A stretch of DNA of 18,410 nucleotides from CALGLS01 sp047626155. GTDB taxonomy: Bacteria > Bacteroidota > Bacteroidia > Chitinophagales > Saprospiraceae. Below are positions 7,610-14,520 of the stretch, one piece after another. The position numbers were made by a program, and so were the translations under genes. The stretch's first letter is position 1. Every line of letters starts with the position of its first letter. The stretch lies in assembly GCA_047626155.1 (NCBI GenBank), contig JBLHRR010000113.1, positions 1 through 18,410 on the forward strand, written 5' to 3'. The notes beneath the pieces were generated by a model that ran no database searches, was not told the origin of the DNA, and worked only from the letters and a program-made list of their open reading frames with translations.

Positions 7610-8080
7610 ATGAAATGGAGACGATTAAACGGGGATAAAATTGACCTCCCCATTAAAAAGGCAGTAGAAAAAACCTTAATTCGAGAAAAGGAACTGGGCT
7701 ATAAAATCAAGGTCTGTATTGGTACCGATTCTCAGGTTCGTGGAGGAAAAGTTGAATTTGCATCTGTGATAGTTTTCCTTAGAGAAAAAAAGGGAGGCTT
7801 CATGTTTATTCACAACTCTAGCTCTACCAGAGAAATGACCCTACGGGAAAGAATGATTCTTGAAGTAGGTAAATCTGTTGAAGTGGCATACGGGCTCTGC
7901 GACCTTTTGGATAAATATGATACAGAATTGGAAGTCCATGCAGATATCAATACCGACCCACATTTCCAATCGAACGTTGCCCTTAAAGAAGCGATGGGTT
8001 ACATTCTTGGAATGGGTTTCGTATTCAAAGCGAAACCAGATGCCTTCGCCAGTTCCAGCTGTGCAGATAAGGTCGTCTAG
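7610..8080 (+). CDS. RNase H-like YkuK/DUF458 family protein (156 aa)
   Basis: The protein belongs to the YkuK (DUF458) family of predicted RNase H-fold proteins, whose substrate is not known. Supporting motifs are CIGTDSQ (36-42, acidic Asp40), EVHADIN (108-114, Asp112), a glutamate in ALKEAMG (near 127) and the closing KPDAFASSSCADKVV (142-156). These acidic positions match a metal-binding RNase H-type site, so nuclease activity is plausible but unproven. Length is normal for the family. It starts at ATG 7610 after an AT-rich leader, has no signal peptide, and is probably cytoplasmic. A strong terminator follows 23 bases after the stop, so it is likely monocistronic. Confidence 0.88.
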   Translation: MKWRRLNGDKIDLPIKKAVEKTLIREKELGYKIKVCIGTDSQVRGGKVEFASVIVFLREKKGGFMFIHNSSSTREMTLRERMILEVGKSVEVAYGLCDLLDKYDTELEVHADINTDPHFQSNVALKEAMGYILGMGFVFKAKPDAFASSSCADKVV

Positions 8081-8103
8081 AACAGGTCTGTTCCACAATT
8101 TAT

Positions 8104-8140
8104 AAAAAAAGGCCCGATCAGATTCTAATCAGGCCTTTTT
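8104..8140 (+). terminator. Rho-independent terminator (bidirectional)
   Basis: AAAAAGGCC pairs perfectly with GGCCTTTTT around an inner GAT...ATC helix. The A run on the left makes it usable from both strands. It ends the YkuK-like gene and could also stop - strand transcripts from the lipoprotein pseudogene. Confidence 0.85.
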
Positions 8141-8255
8141 CGATGAGCTTAAATAGGGTTCTTATCTACATTAGTGACTTAGGTTGAAGGGCTTTCGACA
8201 AACATAAGGTTAATGCGAACGAAGAGAATCCTCACCCACCATACCTACCCTTACT

Positions 8256-8778
8256 TTACTTCAAGTCATCTTTAAACATGATGGTGATAATCCGATTCTC
8301 CTGCTTAGGAATCGCCAATACATTCATCATCACTTGCTGACCTCCTTTCTTGAAAGTCATCGTTCGTCGATCTTCCTTTTGAGCCCCTGGTGAGCTATTA
8401 GTTGGTGACCATCCGTTCTTTTTCATAGCGCTATCATAATTACGTTGCAATAGTATGTACATCTTCCAAACTGGTTAGTATAACTTGATACTTAGCATCT
8501 TCGCCATTCTCTATTTTATTAGCTCGGCTTACGGTTGCTTTTTCCCATACGGGTAGACCCGCGTCGATGTAAATTTGAGGAAAGTCATTCTGAATCTCTA
8601 TCACTCCAGAATCTTTAGTAAGAGTAGCTTCAGCTGGAGCAGTAGTCTCTTTGGTAACATTTGACTTTTCCGTAGTCGAAGGTGCAGCAGACTCTGCCTG
8701 TTGATTTGAATTGCAGGAGTATCAAATATATTAAAGGGAGTACTGTGAAGCTACGGGGCCTATCGTACTCAATTCCAT
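8256..8778 (-). pseudogene. Frameshifted lipoprotein pseudogene
   Basis: Three pieces in three frames make up one probable lipoprotein. A hydrophobic leader (VLPLIYLILL, about 8717-8746) lacks a clean in-frame start. The next frame starts at a lipobox-like Cys (8713-8715), runs CNSNQQAESAAPSTTEKSNV and onward for 91 residues, and stops at TAA 8440-8442. The third frame overlaps it and runs MYILLQRNYDSAMKKNGWSP to the stop at 8256, including TFKKGGQQVMMNVLAI. The joined product resembles small lipoproteins with a Thr/Ala-rich linker and a domain ending in KKNGW plus a TFKKG strand. About one extra base near 8455-8463 and another indel near 8716 explain the breaks. Sequencing error is possible, but two independent breaks favour real decay. 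Confidence 0.6.
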
Positions 8779-9094
8779 TTGTTAGTGTTTTCCGATACTT
8801 TTAGGAGTAGTCGTGCTATTTATTTTCAATATGAAATACAAGGTTAAGGATTCGAATTCAAAAGGGGAGGAGTGTTTTAATTTTACCGAATTCAACATAT
8901 TTTTAATACATATTAGACCTTATGACTAGAGATTTTACGCACGCGCGATGCAGCCTACAAAATAGCTCTCAGTCATAATGTCTATTGTCTGTAAGTAAAA
9001 CTGGTGTGGTTTTGGTACATAGCATAACTGTACTTCAGGTATATTCTCTTTTTTTAGGTTTTCACCAATTTTATCTTTTTAAAAAAACGTTCTT
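8779..9094. other. 316-base spacer upstream of the MORN gene
   Basis: The only recurring element is an inverted, diverged copy of the TGGAATAAAGTCTAATATG motif at 8909-8925. A weak TATCTTTT (9072-9079) could be a -7 element for the MORN gene, but no good TTG lies 19-21 bases upstream. No ORF, hairpin terminator or repeat module was found. Confidence 0.3.
8909..8925. repeat. Dispersed short motif, inverted diverged copy
   Basis: CATATTAGACCTTAT matches the reverse complement of the motif at 4841-4860 (CATATTAGACTTTAT) with one difference over 15 bases; the A-rich end is not conserved. It lies 170 bases upstream of the MORN gene start. Confidence 0.3.
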
Positions 9095-10075
9095 ATGACG
9101 AAATCAACACTACGCTTATTATCTACATCCTTTATTTTTTTTTTTTGTGTTACTATTGTCAGCGCGCAAAAGGTAACTTCTAACAGTTGTGCGAATAGTA
9201 TAAAAGCCTCTGAAGGAACCATGGAATGGGATAATGGAAAGACCTACGAAGGAACTATTGTAAATAACATGCCGGAAGGAAAAGGGAAAATGACTTGGAA
9301 AGATGGTAGTCGTTATTACGGTGATTTTAAAGCAGGGCAAAGAAATGGTTACGGTGCTTATGCTTATTCCAATGGTACTAAGTATGAGGGAGACTGGATG
9401 AATGATAAAGTTGCAGACAAAGGAACGCTAACTTATCCAAACGGCGATGAATACTATGGAGAGTTCAAGAATGGAAAGCGTTCAGGAATGGGAACTTTTA
9501 TCACTGTTGCTGGAGAGATCTATAGCGGACAGTGGAATAACGATATTGAAAATGGATTCGGTAGCTATACTTATACAGATGGAAGTTTCTTTCAAGGGAA
9601 AATGCATAAAGGAATCAGAGAAGGAGCTGGACAAATTATCTGGCCAGAAGGAGATACTTTAACAGGAAACTGGGTAGAAGGTGCACTAAACGGAGTAGCG
9701 ACACTGAAATTTGAAAATGAAGATATTTTGGTAACTATTTGGAGAAATGGTAAACTAGCAGTGAAGGCAACTTACACCACATCGGAAGGTGAAGTAGTGA
9801 AAGGAAGCTTGAATAATCTAAGAGCAGAGATCACACAATTGGGTGGAGATGTTCCAATATTAGAAAACAACTTCAGCAAAAGCTTCATGGGCTTTGCCTT
9901 AGAAATGAAGATCAATCAATCTTTAGAACTATCTAAGGAATTTATGTTAGCTGCTCTTGATCTATCTACGCCGGGTGAGGCAAAAAGAGATATGATAGCA
10001 CAAGAAATCAACTTGTTAGATGGCGCAATGAAAGAAAGAGGTATGGCGAAGATGAATGAACGCAAGCCAGAATAA
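9095..10075 (+). CDS. Exported MORN-repeat protein (326 aa)
   Basis: An N-terminal signal peptide (residues 1-24, cleavage likely at VSA before QKV) sends the protein to the periplasm or beyond. Seven MORN-type repeats of 22-23 residues fill about 51-210. Each has the pattern Y-x-G-x-[WF]-x(3)-x-x-G-x-G-x-[YF/W]-x-[YW]-x-[DN]-G, for example YYGEFKNGKRSGMGTFI. MORN repeats form an extended beta structure used for protein or lipid contacts; the partner is unknown. A mostly helical tail of about 100 residues follows (from about 225). The signal peptide is encoded partly by a run of twelve T (9135-9146), so slippage there would switch the frame off. A terminator follows 45 bases after the stop, so the gene appears monocistronic. 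Confidence 0.9.
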   Translation: MTKSTLRLLSTSFIFFFCVTIVSAQKVTSNSCANSIKASEGTMEWDNGKTYEGTIVNNMPEGKGKMTWKDGSRYYGDFKAGQRNGYGAYAYSNGTKYEGDWMNDKVADKGTLTYPNGDEYYGEFKNGKRSGMGTFITVAGEIYSGQWNNDIENGFGSYTYTDGSFFQGKMHKGIREGAGQIIWPEGDTLTGNWVEGALNGVATLKFENEDILVTIWRNGKLAVKATYTTSEGEVVKGSLNNLRAEITQLGGDVPILENNFSKSFMGFALEMKINQSLELSKEFMLAALDLSTPGEAKRDMIAQEINLLDGAMKERGMAKMNERKPE

Positions 10076-10116
10076 ATAAGTAAGAATAAAAGAACTTTAA
10101 AAACGAATATAACTTT

Positions 10117-10157
10117 TCAAAACCCGAATCAGGAAACTGGTTTGGGTTTTTGTTTCT
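10117..10157 (+). terminator. Rho-independent terminator of the MORN gene
   Basis: AACCCGAATCAG (10121-10132) pairs with CTGGTTTGGGTT (10137-10148) over 12 positions, two of them G-U, closing a GAAA tetraloop. A T-rich tail (TTTGTTT) follows. Confidence 0.8.
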
Positions 10158-10392
10158 CGTCAGGTCTCATCCAAGGGCTTCAAGCTGTAGGGCGAGTTTA
10201 CTTTTGTGGAAATAGTATCTTCAGTCAGTGATAGGTTAGCCTTGGTGCATAGGTGTCTATTGCTGCTTATTATTGGCGTGGTAATGAAGCGAATGATCAT
10301 AATAACCTGCCTAAAGCATTTCGATATGTTCCTTATTTGATATGACAAACCTTTTAGGGATTTGCCATTCCTTAGGTGCGCATAGTCCTGAG
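10158..10392. other. Gene-free stretch between MORN and cupin genes
   Basis: I see no supported gene here. The - strand open frame across 10160-10504 runs through repeat module A and overlaps the cupin in another frame, without protein features. No promoter or hairpin stands out. Confidence 0.4.
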
Positions 10393-10432
10393 TAAAACGT
10401 AGCGCTTTCGTAGCGTCGCTGCGTTTACCAAA
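10393..10432 (+). repeat. Module A of the intergenic repeat, solitary copy
   Basis: AAACGTAGCGCTTTCGTAGC followed by GTCGCTGCGTTTACCAAA matches the module A copy at 1019-1054 almost base for base, including the terminal TTACCAAA. It ends about four bases before the cupin stop codon, mirroring its position beside the acyl-CoA dehydrogenase stop. Confidence 0.6.
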
Positions 10433-10436
10433 TAGC

Positions 10437-10754
10437 TTAAGTCTCCCCACCGTTTTTCCCATAAAAAATAACCCAAGTACTAAAGTCATCCGTAAAATCA
10501 ACAAAGCGATGTTCTACACCGGCCGGGACAAACAGAAAATCTCTCGGACCAAATGGGCTAGTGGTTTCCCCATTGATAAAAGTTCCGGTACCGGAAATAA
10601 CTACATAGACCTCGTCCTGTTTATGCGGCTCTTGCAAATCGATCTTGCCGGGTTTATAAATCTCTACAGATAAAGTTCCATGTTGAAATAAAGTTTTGAA
10701 AAGATACTTGGCTTTTACAAGGTCTGCAAGTGCTGATTTGCTTGTGATACGGAT
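10437..10754 (-). CDS. Small cupin-domain protein without a normal start codon
   Basis: The frame encodes a single-domain cupin: IYKPGKIDLQEPHKQDEVYV with the metal-site His and Glu of cupin motif 1, GTGTFINGE, then LFVPAGVEHRFVDF with the motif 2 His, and a tail STWVIFYGKNGGET. Small cupins of this kind often bind a metal and a small ligand; the function is unknown. Protein-like sequence continues upstream to about 10754 (IRITSKSALADLVKAKYLFK), yet no in-frame ATG or GTG exists back to a stop inside the repeat near 10833. The only conventional candidate is TTG 10635-10637, which would remove the first strands of the fold. The start was probably lost or altered where the composite repeat abuts the gene, so it may be a 5'-damaged gene. 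Confidence 0.6.
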   Translation of the reverse strand: MRITSKSALADLVKAKYLFKTLFQHGTLSVEIYKPGKIDLQEPHKQDEVYVVISGTGTFINGETTSPFGPRDFLFVPAGVEHRFVDFTDDFSTWVIFYGKNGGET

Positions 10755-10759
10755 AAGGT

Positions 10760-10940
10760 TTGGTTTGGTTTGGTTGTTAATTGGTGAAATCGATGATTGG
10801 TGCCCTTGATACCTCGAGGGATAGGGACTTCAGTCCTATCCTGGTATACGCCACCTTTTAAGAACTATGAAAGGAAAACTTTGCGCCCGTTGCGCAGTTC
10901 GGTGAAAAAAAACTTCAAGCGAAGCAAGAAACAAAATTGT
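10760..10940 (+). repeat. Composite intergenic repeat, copy 3 (modules D-E-C-B)
   Basis: Module D reads TTAATTGGTGAAATCGATGA and TTGGTGCCC (about 10777-10806). Module E is a strong hairpin, GATAGGGACTtcAGTCCTATC (10820-10840). Module C is AAAACTTTGCGCCCGTTGCG (from about 10876), and module B is AAAAAACTTCAAGCGAAGCA (from about 10907). Module A is missing here but is present on the other side of the cupin at 10393. The copy directly abuts the 5' end of the damaged cupin gene. Confidence 0.6.
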
Positions 10941-10994
10941 ACATCAAGCTAATTGTTAACCTGTCGAACCGCCAGGAAAGATTCTCTATTCTTA

Positions 10995-11037
10995 ATTAAA
11001 AAAATATCCCCTTACAATCAACGATCATAAGGGGATA
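10995..11037 (-). terminator. Terminator of the LysM gene
   Basis: TATCCCCTTA (11005-11014) and TAAGGGGATA (11028-11037) form a perfect 10-bp stem with a 13-base loop. On the - strand the hairpin is followed by a T run (TTTTTTTAATT). It lies 33 bases after the LysM gene stop. Confidence 0.85.
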
Positions 11038-11069
11038 CCTTCTATTCAAAATTCCTTATAAGCCTTTTC

Positions 11070-12818
11070 TTACTGTAAATAAATGCGCTGGTAAGGAATG
11101 ATAATTTCATTCTCTTCCAAATCATTGACCTTACGCAATTGCGCAACACCAATGTTATATTGCTTGGAAATGCTATAAACGGTGTCATCCTCCGCAACTA
11201 TATGGAAACGTCTTTTTGCAATAGGTTGAGCAGCTACGGCCTGTCCTCCAGTATTGATTCTCTTTTGAGTAGCATTGTATTCACTAGGAACGTAAGACAC
11301 ATTTCCATAAGAAGAAGTAGCCTCACAATTACAATCCTGAGTTTTCAGAACCTGACCAGGATAGATGTTGTCATTAAGACCAAGGCCGTTTAAAGAACGG
11401 AAACGATCAACGGTATATCCGTATTTGGATGCCAATTGATAAAGTGTTTCGCCACTTCTAACGGTATGTTGTTTTACTTTGTAATCGGTGCTTACTTTTC
11501 CACTCCCTTTACTGGCTGTTTTAGTATAAATGGTCATACAAGGATAAATGGTCGTCCCATTCAAGCCAGCATTATAAGACCGAATCTGAGCCAGTGTTAA
11601 GCCATATAAGCGAGAGATGCCATAAAGCGTTTCTTCTCTTTGTACCACGTGTTTTCCGTAAGATGATACCGAATTACAATTGCTGCCAGAAGTATTGGTT
11701 CTTACAGGAGGATACGTTGGAGGGTGCGTAGTCGTCGTGGTATTTGGAACAGGTGGAGGAGGGGGAGGAGTGACAATAGTGCTACCAACAGGTTCGCCTA
11801 CTTTTCTTCCATTGATATAGGTATTACCCCCACATTCTGTATTGGCTGGTTGGCCAGTTGCAAAATCCATATAGATGCCCCGATCAAGGTCTTTATAGAC
11901 AGAACAATTGAAGGTAGAGTTAGTTCTAACCCCATCTACTTTGTACGGATTAGAGCTTGTTGTTGTTGAGCCGTTAACGCCGCCATTCGTATTGCCGTTT
12001 CCGTTTTCTATATCTGTCACAGAAGGCTTTTTCGTTTTCTTAATAAACATTCCATCATCAAATCGGCCGCTGGTATAGAAAGAAGCATTGGAACCCGCTT
12101 TAGCATCTGCACAATAAGTTTCAATATATTTCTGATATGGCTTTCCGTTGATTTTTACCAATCTAAGCACAGAATTCTGTGCATCGGTTGCATTAAAACC
12201 ATTCTTCTCTTCTACAATTCCGATTTCAGGAACGATAACATAAGACGAAAAGGACCTTCCGCCTCTCTCTCTTGTTTTATCGAAAAGGTAAGACTTCGGG
12301 CAAGAATTTGAAACCAGGCCTTTGTAAACGACTTTAGACTCAGAACCGTTGGTGGCTAGGTTGATACCGTTTGACGGTTGGTCAAAATTGAAGGAAAAAC
12401 GCGTATCCAGGGTAGAATATCCAGTGCTGGTAGGCTTTATTTGGGCATAAGTGGCAATTCCGACTGGAGAGACATTGTAGCCACGTCCATCCTTTTTGAC
12501 AATATACAACTGCGTTGCACCGCTGTTGATTTGGCGAACCACACGCTCATTCAAAGAAAGATCGTCACAACTGATGGTCTTATTAGGCTTATGAGGCTGA
12601 TTCAAGCGAGCTTCAACGCCCACTTCGAGGATGACTTTTTCAATGTCATTCAGCGCTATATGATAAACAATATGCCCTTTACCAGTTGTATTTCCATTGT
12701 AATGGTATTCATAAATATCCATACAAGAGGAGTTGTACTCCAAATACACCTTGTCGGCATAAGCGTCTTGCCCCATCGCAAGGCAACACAGAAAAACAAA
12801 TACTTGTGTTAATCTCAT
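11070..12818 (-). CDS. Secreted protein with three LysM domains (582 aa)
   Basis: The signal peptide covers residues 1-22 (MRLTQVFVFLCCLAMGQDAY then A). A unique region of about 320 residues follows; it contains paired cysteines (for example 32, 84, 173, 236) and matches no family I recognise. A Pro/Thr-rich linker (about 345-373) leads to three LysM domains at about 390-432, 451-493 and 539-581, each starting H-[VIT]-V and carrying the ETLY/DTVY and I-x-P-G/C elements. LysM domains bind peptidoglycan or other N-acetylglucosamine glycans, so the protein probably attaches to the cell wall and presents its N-terminal domain in the periplasm or outside. No catalytic domain is visible. The gene has its own terminator. 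A long palindrome lies upstream. Confidence 0.9.
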   Translation of the reverse strand: MRLTQVFVFLCCLAMGQDAYADKVYLEYNSSCMDIYEYHYNGNTTGKGHIVYHIALNDIEKVILEVGVEARLNQPHKPNKTISCDDLSLNERVVRQINSGATQLYIVKKDGRGYNVSPVGIATYAQIKPTSTGYSTLDTRFSFNFDQPSNGINLATNGSESKVVYKGLVSNSCPKSYLFDKTRERGGRSFSSYVIVPEIGIVEEKNGFNATDAQNSVLRLVKINGKPYQKYIETYCADAKAGSNASFYTSGRFDDGMFIKKTKKPSVTDIENGNGNTNGGVNGSTTTSSNPYKVDGVRTNSTFNCSVYKDLDRGIYMDFATGQPANTECGGNTYINGRKVGEPVGSTIVTPPPPPPVPNTTTTTHPPTYPPVRTNTSGSNCNSVSSYGKHVVQREETLYGISRLYGLTLAQIRSYNAGLNGTTIYPCMTIYTKTASKGSGKVSTDYKVKQHTVRSGETLYQLASKYGYTVDRFRSLNGLGLNDNIYPGQVLKTQDCNCEATSSYGNVSYVPSEYNATQKRINTGGQAVAAQPIAKRRFHIVAEDDTVYSISKQYNIGVAQLRKVNDLEENEIIIPYQRIYLQ

Positions 12819-12891
12819 AATTAGAATGTTTTAAAGCTAAGCAATTGAAATAGATTTTATGCTGAATTTTTTTGTGTAGGAATCAAATAGA

Positions 12892-12972
12892 TAATTTTTT
12901 CAGAACGAAGCTCTTTTTTGAGTTCGTAGCCTTAGCTACGGTCGAAAAAAAAGCTGAAGGGCTGAGAAAAAT
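12892..12972. repeat. Long imperfect inverted repeat (about 80 bp)
   Basis: A perfect core CGTAGC-CTTA-GCTACG (12925-12940) is flanked by arms that pair further: AAGCTCTTTTTT on the left with AAAAAAAAGCT on the right, then TCAG with CTGA, and finally AATTTTTT with AAAAATT. The whole spans about 36-38 bases per arm with interruptions. It may be a MITE-like element, a cruciform-forming site or a processed RNA hairpin. It is 75 bases upstream of the LysM gene start and matches no other complete copy in the window. Confidence 0.65.
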
Positions 12973-12993
12973 TAGCATTTGAGGACATACAAG

Positions 12994-13018
12994 TTATTTT
13001 AGAATAAAGTCTAATTTG
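12994..13018. repeat. Dispersed short motif, copy 3 (AGAATAAAGTCTAATTTG)
   Basis: It shares ATAAAGTCTAAT exactly with the copy at 4838-4862 and is oriented the same way. It lies about 180 bases upstream of the LysM gene start. Confidence 0.4.
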
Positions 13019-13365
13019 TAAGGTTGGTTAGTAAAAGCGATTTAGCGTCTGATGTTCAATTACTTATGTGTTTCAAAGTGAAATAGAAAGATTTACTTCC
13101 GCAGCAAATATAAGAGTATGTTTGGAATTTTAGTGAATTGGAAATCAATGATTTATGCTTCATCTATAGAATTATTACAGCTACTTATAAAGGACTTGAA
13201 AGATATAAGCATTTAATATGGGCTATCTAATTCAAAAGTCATGCTAAGCGAGTGCAATTTATTTACATATTAAAAAATAACATGTATTCATTCTTTCACC
13301 ATGAAATCTAGTTAATCCTTCTTATACCTTAAATCGGTTATTTATTAAACTTCAAGACTAGATCC

Positions 13366-13397
13366 TTGTAATTTTCCAATTTTTTGCCCTACTTTTG
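13366..13397 (+). promoter_or_regulatory. Strong predicted promoter without a following ORF
   Basis: TTG (13366-13368), a 21-base spacer and TACTTTTG (13390-13397) fit the Bacteroidota consensus with a full match in the TAnnTTTG element. The start point would be near 13403. It is among the best promoter matches in the window, yet no coding frame follows. Confidence 0.55.
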
Positions 13398-13402
13398 CAT
13401 CG

Positions 13403-13781
13403 AACTACTATGTGAAACGGGGCAACTTAGTCCTATTAAATTTTTTTCGGCTCCCCGTCGGATAGAACGATTTGATTAGATAAATATACAGGTAGTTAAT
13501 ATCCTCTTTCTTAGAAGTGCTGGTTTCCAAGCTTTTAAATCCATATTACTACCATTTTCCAACAGACTCAATAACAATATTGTACGGCTTTGCTTTAGCT
13601 ATCGGCAACTGTTGTATACCTTTTATGCCTGATGCTTTTGCACATCCAACAATATGTGCACACCCATGAATATTTGAAAAAGTAACGGTAGCAAAACGAA
13701 ACCAAAGATAGCCATTGTAATAGTTTAGGAGATAACCGAATACTACTACACGATGAGGAGTGCCTTAGGCGCTCCTTTTTT
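13403..13781 (+). ncRNA. Candidate structured non-coding RNA (about 380 nt)
   Basis: The unit runs from a consensus promoter to a strong terminator and contains no ORF of note. Helices visible by eye are ACGGGG/CCCCGT (13417-13422 with 13453-13458) and GGTAGTtAATAT/ATATTACTACC (13491-13502 with 13543-13553). The latter encloses AGAAGtgCT/AGCTTTT (13513-13521 with 13530-13536). CAACAG/CTGTTG (13560-13565 with 13609-13614) encloses CAATA/TATTG (13569-13573 with 13578-13582). TGCACAT/ATGTGCA (13639-13645 with 13654-13660) is followed by the terminator hairpin. I looked for tmRNA ends, the RNase P GAGGAAAGTCC core and the SRP domain and found none. Such short helices can arise by chance, so this is a candidate only. 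Confidence 0.35.
13755..13781 (+). terminator. Rho-independent terminator of the orphan unit
   Basis: AGGAGTGCC (13756-13764) pairs with GGCGCTCCT (13768-13776) over nine positions with one G-U pair, closing a TTA loop and followed by T5. No + strand gene ends nearby, and the other strand lacks a T tail, so it points to a + strand transcript from the promoter at 13366. Confidence 0.75.
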
Positions 13782-13965
13782 CGTAGGGCTAACCGCTACG
13801 GCGCTAAAAAGGACGCAACGTTTTTTTACGTAAAAGGACTCGCACCACTTGAAATTTTCAACCAGATACACAAAAGCCTCTGGAGGAGTTGAGCTACCAT
13901 TAATCTCGACTACATGTCGGAGTCTCGGCTGCAAGTCGCGACCCAAGAGACAGTCGGGGTTCGAA
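13781..13965 (-). repeat. Composite intergenic repeat, copy 4 (reverse orientation)
   Basis: Read on the - strand, two small palindrome-like units come first (TCGCGACTTGCAGCCGAGAC and CTCCGACATGTAGTCGAGA, about 13898-13940). They resemble module E in form (GACT-nn-AGTC). About 70 bases of other sequence follow, then AACGTTGCGTCCTTTTTAGC and GCCGTAGCGGTTAGCC, a clear module A (about 13785-13820). It lies between the orphan terminator and the Lrp/AsnC stop codon. The - strand open frame at 13746-13946 is made of these repeats and is not called as a gene. Confidence 0.5.
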
Positions 13966-13985
13966 AAAAAAGCAGAAGAACCAAT

Positions 13986-14438
13986 TCACTCCACCTGAAT
14001 TGGCCTATCAATACTCGCCTCTAGAGAAATGAAAGTCTCCGTTCGTTGTATGCCCTGTATCTTTTGGATTTTATCGTGGAGTACCTTTCTAAGGTGGCGG
14101 GTATCTTTGCAGATTATTTTTGCAAAAATACTGTAGTTCCCAGTGGTGTAATGGGCAGAAACAATTTCCGGAATCTTCATCAGCAGACTGGAAACTTCTG
14201 CGTATTGGGAGGATTTGTTTAGGTAAATGCCAAGGAAGGCGGCAATGTCATAGCCCAATAATTCATGATCTATTACGAGATGGTAGCCTTTGATGACGCC
14301 CGATTCCTCCAGTTTTTTTATGCGCCCATGCACTGTACCCCCCGAAACAAAGGCGGCAGCGGCTATTTCCGCATAGGTTTTCTTCCCATCTTTCATGAGG
14401 ATGGATAGGATTTTTTTGTCTGTCTTATCTAATTCCAT
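13986..14438 (-). CDS. Lrp/AsnC-family transcriptional regulator (150 aa)
   Basis: This DNA-binding regulator of amino-acid or central metabolism probably works as a dimer or octamer. Residues 1-60 form the winged helix-turn-helix (MELDKTDKKILSILMKDGKK, then YAEIAAAAFVSGGTVHGRIK). Residues of about 65-145 form the RAM ligand-binding domain (VSAHYTTGNYSIFAKIICKD, TETFISLEASIDRP). Length is normal for the family. It could control nearby transport genes such as the AGCS amino-acid symporter 10 kb away, but nothing in the sequence shows that. The start at ATG 14436-14438 follows an AT-rich leader. A composite repeat lies upstream, and the gene stands alone. Confidence 0.93.
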   Translation of the reverse strand: MELDKTDKKILSILMKDGKKTYAEIAAAAFVSGGTVHGRIKKLEESGVIKGYHLVIDHELLGYDIAAFLGIYLNKSSQYAEVSSLLMKIPEIVSAHYTTGNYSIFAKIICKDTRHLRKVLHDKIQKIQGIQRTETFISLEASIDRPIQVE

Positions 14439-14520
14439 ATTGAATGATTTTTTGTAAATATCGTTCTTTGTTAGAAAAATATGAATTTTTTAGAAGATTT
14501 TTTGATATAATTTTAGTGTT

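Larger units (their letters stand above)
12819..13365. other. Gene-free stretch upstream of the LysM gene
   Basis: This first half of a 1.17-kb gap holds the long palindrome (12892-12972) and a copy of the TGGAATAAA motif (12994-13018), listed separately. Bases 13020-13365 are AT-rich with no open frame, hairpin or repeat that I could support. No convincing promoter for the LysM gene was found. Confidence 0.4.

Noticed and set aside
8256..8462. 68-residue - strand frame as an independent gene
   Set aside because: It is the C-terminal piece of a frameshifted lipoprotein and continues sense from the upstream frame.
10160..10504. 114-residue - strand open frame below the cupin
   Set aside because: It overlaps the cupin in another frame, runs through repeat module A, and has no domain or signal features.
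13403..13781. tmRNA or RNase P RNA identity for the orphan unit
   Set aside because: The size fits, but no tRNA-like ends, tag frame or GAGGAAAGTCC-type core were found.
13746..13946. 66-residue - strand open frame next to the Lrp/AsnC gene
   Set aside because: It is built of repeat copy 4 and runs across the orphan terminator, so the frame is probably accidental.
13898..13965. tRNA-like look of the GTCG/GGTTCGA sequence
   Set aside because: GGTTCGAAAAA resembles a T-loop but no acceptor stem, D arm or anticodon arm can be drawn. The repeats explain the symmetry.
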